Assembly: GCA_014729315.1 (NCBI GenBank)
Contig: WJKD01000808.1
Location: 1-9,473 of the forward strand
DNA length: 9,473 nucleotides
DNA from: Promethearchaeota archaeon
GTDB taxonomy: Archaea; Asgardarchaeota; Lokiarchaeia; Sigynarchaeales; SOKP01
Direction of reading: 5' to 3'
Both the position numbers and the translations under genes were made by a program. Below the pieces are notes generated by a model that was not told where the DNA came from, made no database searches, and was given only the letters and a program-made list of their open reading frames with translations. Below, one piece after another: positions 5,757-9,473 of this stretch (positions are counted from its first letter, which is position 1; each line of letters opens with the position of its first letter).

Positions 5757-5762
5757 AAAAAA
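5757..5762 (-). terminator. T6 tract after the aldolase gene
   Basis: The minus strand reads CATTTTTTC about 22-27 bases after the aldolase stop, preceded by a shorter GTTTTG run. This is a modest archaeal T-tract terminator and a likely 3' boundary of the three-gene cluster. Some read-through into the UroD-like gene remains possible. Confidence 0.4.
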
Positions 5763-5783
5763 TGTTGACAAAACTGAGTTAAA

Positions 5784-6395
5784 TTACCACTCAGAGAAGA
5801 ATTTTTCTTTAGAATAATCTCTTTTTAAAGGTTTATCAATAAGCATCGTGTAATACCTTATCATTGCCGATTGTTCAGCCCCAGTTATGTTTTGAAGCGC
5901 ATCATATAAGGTATTTCCCTTAGCAAACGCCCCGTGAGACCTAACCACGACAATAGGGTAATTTTTAAGAATTTTGGGTACTTCGCGGGCAGCATCAGTA
6001 GGTCCGGCGGGATTATCTACTTCAATAACCGGAATTTTTTTATACATATATACACCCTCAGCGTCTAAGCACGTAATATCGTCCTCAATTAGCGATAAAA
6101 TTACGCAAAATGGATTATGCGCGTGGACAACCGCCATTGCATCAGTTTCCAAATATATTTGTCGATGAACATCGGTTTCTGAACTTGATAGCATTATACC
6201 AGAATCTTGATGGTATAAATCAGTTTCTATAATGTCGCTAGGTTTTAGGTAGCCTAACATTGCACCTCTTCGTTTAATATAAATTTTATTTGCGCTTCTC
6301 ATCGAAATATTTCCAGAATGGGAAGTGTTATACCGATGATCGGTTAAAACTTTTCCTACAACTTTAAACTGTTCGAATGTTGCATCATCAATCAT
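5784..6395 (-). CDS. fucA: Class II aldolase, L-fuculose-phosphate aldolase type
   Basis: Zinc-dependent aldolases of this family split a ketose 1-phosphate into dihydroxyacetone phosphate and an aldehyde; with fuculose 1-phosphate the aldehyde is L-lactaldehyde. The phosphate-binding GN (28-29, in HSGNIS), SSSE with catalytic Glu73, the zinc pair His91-x-His93 in HAH, and the third zinc ligand His154 in RSHGAF are all present. The length (203 aa) fits the family (E. coli FucA 215 aa, archaeal members shorter). The gene follows the AOR gene by 45 bases and is the last of the FucI-AOR-aldolase cluster, which supports a fuculose-type substrate. A weak TATA-like CTATACTAAAA near 6419-6429 might give it an extra start site. 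Sequence alone does not exclude a related sugar phosphate such as ribulose-, rhamnulose- or 5-deoxyribulose-phosphate. In methanogens a homologue supplies lactaldehyde for F420 synthesis, which is another possible role. Confidence 0.85.
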   Translation of the reverse strand: MIDDATFEQFKVVGKVLTDHRYNTSHSGNISMRSANKIYIKRRGAMLGYLKPSDIIETDLYHQDSGIMLSSSETDVHRQIYLETDAMAVVHAHNPFCVILSLIEDDITCLDAEGVYMYKKIPVIEVDNPAGPTDAAREVPKILKNYPIVVVRSHGAFAKGNTLYDALQNITGAEQSAMIRYYTMLIDKPLKRDYSKEKFFSEW

Positions 6396-6440
6396 TCTTT
6401 TTCATCTCTTATCTAAGATTTTAGTATAGAATTAATTAGA

Positions 6441-8246
6441 TCATAATCTTTTTAAGAATAATCTTTCTAAAGTATCATCCTGGGGAATACCCTCGTTATC
6501 CCAGCCTCTAACTTTATAATAATCATCTAAAAGCTTTTCGAGTGGAACCGTTCTATTTTGAGAGGAACCTTTCATCAAGGGTTCTTTGAGGAATCTCTCT
6601 GGAAGAGTGTCCTCCTTGCGTCTAAAACCTTCTCTTACATTGTAAAGTCTCTCCAAATTATATATTCTTTCACCAACCTCCAAAAGATCTGTGATCGTTA
6701 GAGATTTTCCGGTTAACGCATTAAAAAATCTTACTTGGAACTCGAGTCCTAATGCGTAACCTACGAATTTGCATACAATCAGAGAATCTTCGATCGCACT
6801 CTGATTTTGTTTGAGATACAATTGATCTGCTTTTCCCATAATCGCAAATCTATCGAAAAGCTTAGGGACGCCTAAGACTTCAAGAGCGACTAAAAATCCC
6901 GTGAGATGACAGGCTCCTCGATTACTTACTGCGTAATTTAGTGCATGACCAAAGGCACCTCTTGGATCGTAGGCAGGAAGTTCCAAGCCTTTCACTGACA
7001 TTGAAATACTATTGCTTTTATAAGTTTTGCTAAGTTTTAAAGAACCTTCCGCTAATTGCGATCCTATTTTTCTCTTTGTAGCGATATTCTTTATTAAATC
7101 GCATATTATTTCTTTTTCTCCAAACTTTAAAGAGTTCTCTTCAATCATACCTTTTTCGGCGAGCTCCATTGCGCAAGAAATGGTACCCCCCGTCGATATT
7201 GTATCAAGACCGTAGCTATTGCATAAATAATTAGCGTGAGTTATAGTTTTAAGATCGTAGATTCCTATTTGAGGTCCAAGTGCCCATAGAGATTCATATT
7301 CGGGGCCTTTCCCGGACATCTCGTCAGTGTTGGTTAATCTACCACATTTTATAATGCAGTTATAACATCCTTCTGATTTTCTAAAATAACGATCTCTAAG
7401 TGTTTCGCCGCTTATTTTATCGATTAATTTTTCGTCCTGCGTAAAGGCCTCTTGATTGTTCTTAACTGGAAGCATCCCAAAGGAGTTGATGACCTTTATC
7501 AAGACCGATGTCCCGAAAAGATGCATTCCTTGAGATGTGATCGGAACCACTTTTATTTTATCAATAGCTACCTTATTAATCTTTTTTAAGTAAGCGGGAT
7601 CGTAAACGGAAAATTTCTTCCTACCATTTTTTACAACAATTGCTTTGATTCCCTTCGAACCCATCACCGCTCCAACGCCACCACGGCCAAAAGCTCTGTG
7701 AGCTTGATTCATAATGGAAGAAAACCTAACTAAATTCTCTCCAGCAGGACCAATTAGCAAGGTTTGGCTATTTTTTCCCTCTAATTTATTTAATTCCTTT
7801 AACGCAATTTCAGTTTTGAGTCCCCATAGCTTCTCAGCTTCTTCAACCTCTGCTCCGTTCTTCCCATCAATTACAATATAACCTCTATTATTGTTGGATA
7901 ATTTTCCTTCTATAAATAGACAATCATAACCACAGCGTTTTAAATAAGGACCCCAGAAACCTCCTGAATTAGAGCTAAAGATAGTATTAGTAAGAGGCGA
8001 TCTAGTGGTTAACGAGGTTCTTCCACTAGTTGGAATATTCAAGGCTGTGAAGGGCCCGACCGCAAAGATAAGAGGATTTTTTCTGGAAAGAGGATCTAAA
8101 TTCTTAGGAGCATGATCGGTAAACAATTTAACTCCTAATCCTCTTCCACCGATGTAATTTTCGATTAAATCTTCTGCTATCTCGATTTCTTTGGAATTTT
8201 CAGTAGATAAATCAATTCTCAAAATTTTTTTATTCATTCCATACAT
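6441..8246 (-). CDS. aor: Aldehyde:ferredoxin oxidoreductase (AOR family, W/Mo)
   Basis: AOR oxidises aldehydes to carboxylic acids and passes two electrons to ferredoxin, using a tungsten (or molybdenum) bis-pyranopterin and a [4Fe-4S] cluster in the cytoplasm. The 601 aa length matches the family. It begins with a family-like start MYG...KILRIDLS, then IGGRGLG (32-38), the pterin-binding SGR-TS and FGRGGVGAVMGSKG regions, and the cluster ligands Cys294-x2-Cys297-x3-Cys301 plus the distant Cys492. GPEYES (314-319), YDPRG (426-430) and NRGACH (442-447), with His447 near the metal site, are also present. The ATG at 8246 matches family N-termini better than the ATG at 8237. It lies 27 bases after fucI, so the two are probably one transcript. 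Context points to lactaldehyde or a similar aldol product as substrate, but AORs are promiscuous, and the GOR/FOR/WOR branches were not excluded in detail. Confidence 0.93.
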   Translation of the reverse strand: MYGMNKKILRIDLSTENSKEIEIAEDLIENYIGGRGLGVKLFTDHAPKNLDPLSRKNPLIFAVGPFTALNIPTSGRTSLTTRSPLTNTIFSSNSGGFWGPYLKRCGYDCLFIEGKLSNNNRGYIVIDGKNGAEVEEAEKLWGLKTEIALKELNKLEGKNSQTLLIGPAGENLVRFSSIMNQAHRAFGRGGVGAVMGSKGIKAIVVKNGRKKFSVYDPAYLKKINKVAIDKIKVVPITSQGMHLFGTSVLIKVINSFGMLPVKNNQEAFTQDEKLIDKISGETLRDRYFRKSEGCYNCIIKCGRLTNTDEMSGKGPEYESLWALGPQIGIYDLKTITHANYLCNSYGLDTISTGGTISCAMELAEKGMIEENSLKFGEKEIICDLIKNIATKRKIGSQLAEGSLKLSKTYKSNSISMSVKGLELPAYDPRGAFGHALNYAVSNRGACHLTGFLVALEVLGVPKLFDRFAIMGKADQLYLKQNQSAIEDSLIVCKFVGYALGLEFQVRFFNALTGKSLTITDLLEVGERIYNLERLYNVREGFRRKEDTLPERFLKEPLMKGSSQNRTVPLEKLLDDYYKVRGWDNEGIPQDDTLERLFLKRL

Positions 8247-8273
8247 TTTTTATCCGTATTCTCTTAAGCTATG

Positions 8274-9473
8274 TTATTTGTATAAGGGACCAAAATTGGC
8301 GCAAGCACGAAAGTCTGCTCCTTCTAGATTAGAAGTTCCAAACGAATTCCACGAACTGGGTCTGAATATACTATCATTTTGAACATTGTGCATAGACACA
8401 GGTATCCTTAGCATTGATGCAAGCGTTATTAAGTCAGCGCCTATGTGACCGTAACAAACGGCTGCGTGATTTGCACTCCAATTGTTCATTACATCATATA
8501 CGGTTTTAAACGCACCCTTTCCATTTAATCTCGGTACAAACCAAGTCGTTGGCCACGTAGGGTCAGTTCTCTCGTCTAGGATCTTGTGAACCCTTTCTGG
8601 AAGATTAACCGTCCAGCCTTCAGCCAATTGGAAAACTAATCCTAATCCCTTTACAATATTTATCCTGGACATGGTCATTGGCATACCTCCTCGCGTTAAA
8701 AAGTTTACAGAAAATCCTCCACCTCTAAAATATGCGACTGTTGCGGGATGCCAAGTGGCTGCGCCACAACATTCTTTTACCTCTTCTTCAGTTATTTCCC
8801 AAAACGGCTTTATGGCGGGATTTCTGTTGATTTCTTGTCTGCCCGTTCCGTCCAGAGCCGCAGGTCCCGAATTAATGAGATGCAAAAAACCATTCTTCGC
8901 GAATCCCGTTAATCTTTCTCCCGAAACCTTCTCTACTGCGTTTGGACTCCAATAGGTCCTGACATCAGCAAATATCTGTGCTCTGCCCGTTAATAAATGT
9001 CCAAAAAGCATTACGATACCGTTAAGCGCGTCGTTCTCGGTTGCAACAATATAAGGTTGACGAATCCCGTTCCAATCAAAAGAAGAATTGAGTATTGATT
9101 CTAAAAAGTCTCCATTCGGCATAAAGTCTGTCCAATGCCTCTGTCCTTGAAATCCCGCAACAATAGCATTGTGTCCATTCGATTCCTCTCCGTATCCAAG
9201 AGCTCTTAGTCGATTGTTTCCAACCATCAAGTCTCTTACGATCACAGCCATCTTTACGACATCTTTCCATTCTTTATCCTTTTGTTCTCGAGATTTTTGA
9301 AGCTCCTTAGGATTGAGATCCATCCCTTCCGTTAAATTATTTTTTACCCATTTTATAGCTTTCTTATATTCGTCGGGATCGTATATGTCTTCCTTAAGTC
9401 TTCTGCTTATTTCGGACATATCCACATATTCGTTTCTCATACCCAAATAATCTTGAAAATATTCTTCCATAAC
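8274..9473 (-). CDS. fucI: L-fucose isomerase, 5' end beyond the window
   Basis: FucI interconverts L-fucose and L-fuculose (and D-arabinose/D-ribulose) with a Mn2+ ion. About 400 residues are in the window, corresponding to roughly the last two thirds of the 591-residue E. coli enzyme. The frame is still open at the right edge, so the ATG at 9468-9470 is an internal methionine, not the start. Numbered from that Met, the metal ligands are Glu145 (ATEND), Asp169 (FADVRTYW) and His335 (WSANH), matching E. coli Glu337, Asp361 and His528. Long stretches such as [23 protein letters not shown], and the ending [10 protein letters not shown] are nearly those of bacterial FucI. This strong similarity may reflect transfer from bacteria; a tree would be needed. 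It is the first visible gene of the cluster with AOR and the aldolase. A fuculokinase is not in the window and may lie upstream. Confidence 0.95.
   Translation of the reverse strand, partial: VMEEYFQDYLGMRNEYVDMSEISRRLKEDIYDPDEYKKAIKWVKNNLTEGMDLNPKELQKSREQKDKEWKDVVKMAVIVRDLMVGNNRLRALGYGEESNGHNAIVAGFQGQRHWTDFMPNGDFLESILNSSFDWNGIRQPYIVATENDALNGIVMLFGHLLTGRAQIFADVRTYWSPNAVEKVSGERLTGFAKNGFLHLINSGPAALDGTGRQEINRNPAIKPFWEITEEEVKECCGAATWHPATVAYFRGGGFSVNFLTRGGMPMTMSRINIVKGLGLVFQLAEGWTVNLPERVHKILDERTDPTWPTTWFVPRLNGKGAFKTVYDVMNNWSANHAAVCYGHIGADLITLASMLRIPVSMHNVQNDSIFRPSSWNSFGTSNLEGADFRACANFGPLYK

Noticed and set aside
8671..8955. 94-codon plus-strand ORF inside fucI
   Set aside because: It is fully antisense to a highly conserved enzyme; its length follows from the opposite-strand codon pattern and no promoter or family match is seen.

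Overview
This is an AT-rich window, very probably from an archaeon. The evidence is the archaeal-style promoters (BRE/TATA-like elements, one placed so that the message would be almost leaderless), T-rich tracts instead of hairpin terminators after genes, weak Shine-Dalgarno sequences with two TTG starts, and gene content typical of anaerobic archaea: a tungsten/molybdenum aldehyde:ferredoxin oxidoreductase, an archaeal-looking class II aldolase, corrinoid and UroD-type methyl-transfer proteins, and a membrane protein with a zinc ribbon. An Asgard (Lokiarchaeia-like) or similar anaerobic lineage would fit, but the window has no phylogenetic marker, so this is an inference.

Layout from left to right. 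(1) 43-684, minus strand: corrinoid (B12) protein of methyltransferase type, with its own TATA element. (2) 1005-1520, plus: small membrane protein with a C-terminal zinc ribbon. (3) 1659-2606, minus: AEC-family (auxin efflux carrier/malate permease-like) transporter. (4) 2659-3246, minus: stand-alone DUF559/Vsr-like PD-(D/E)XK nuclease. (5) 3436-4347, plus: BKACE-family (DUF849, Kce-like) beta-keto acid cleavage enzyme, divergent from the nuclease. (6) 4388-5590, minus: UroD-like methyltransferase of the 'HLDG' type, convergent with BKACE; its C-terminus looks frameshifted. (7) 5784-9473, minus: a three-gene cluster transcribed in the order L-fucose isomerase (5' end cut by the window edge), aldehyde:ferredoxin oxidoreductase, fuculose-phosphate-type class II aldolase. 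No intergenic stretch exceeds 300 bases; the longest (685-1004) holds only promoter-like and palindromic elements.

How the genes may work together. The right-hand cluster reads as a deoxysugar route: FucI makes the ketose, an unseen kinase phosphorylates it, the aldolase splits it to dihydroxyacetone phosphate and an aldehyde (L-lactaldehyde if the sugar is L-fucose), and the AOR oxidises that aldehyde with ferredoxin instead of NAD. The left half carries pieces of corrinoid-dependent methyl transfer (corrinoid protein, UroD-like protein) and a beta-keto acid cleavage enzyme. A common pathway, for example breakdown of a methylated compound such as a carnitine derivative, is possible but not shown, because no MttB-type substrate methyltransferase lies in the window.

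The most useful observations are the ferredoxin-linked FucI-AOR-FucA cassette, the likely frameshift in the UroD-like gene, the Cys-to-Asp change in that protein's usual metal motif, and a cluster of repeated and inverted ATTTGAA elements upstream of it.
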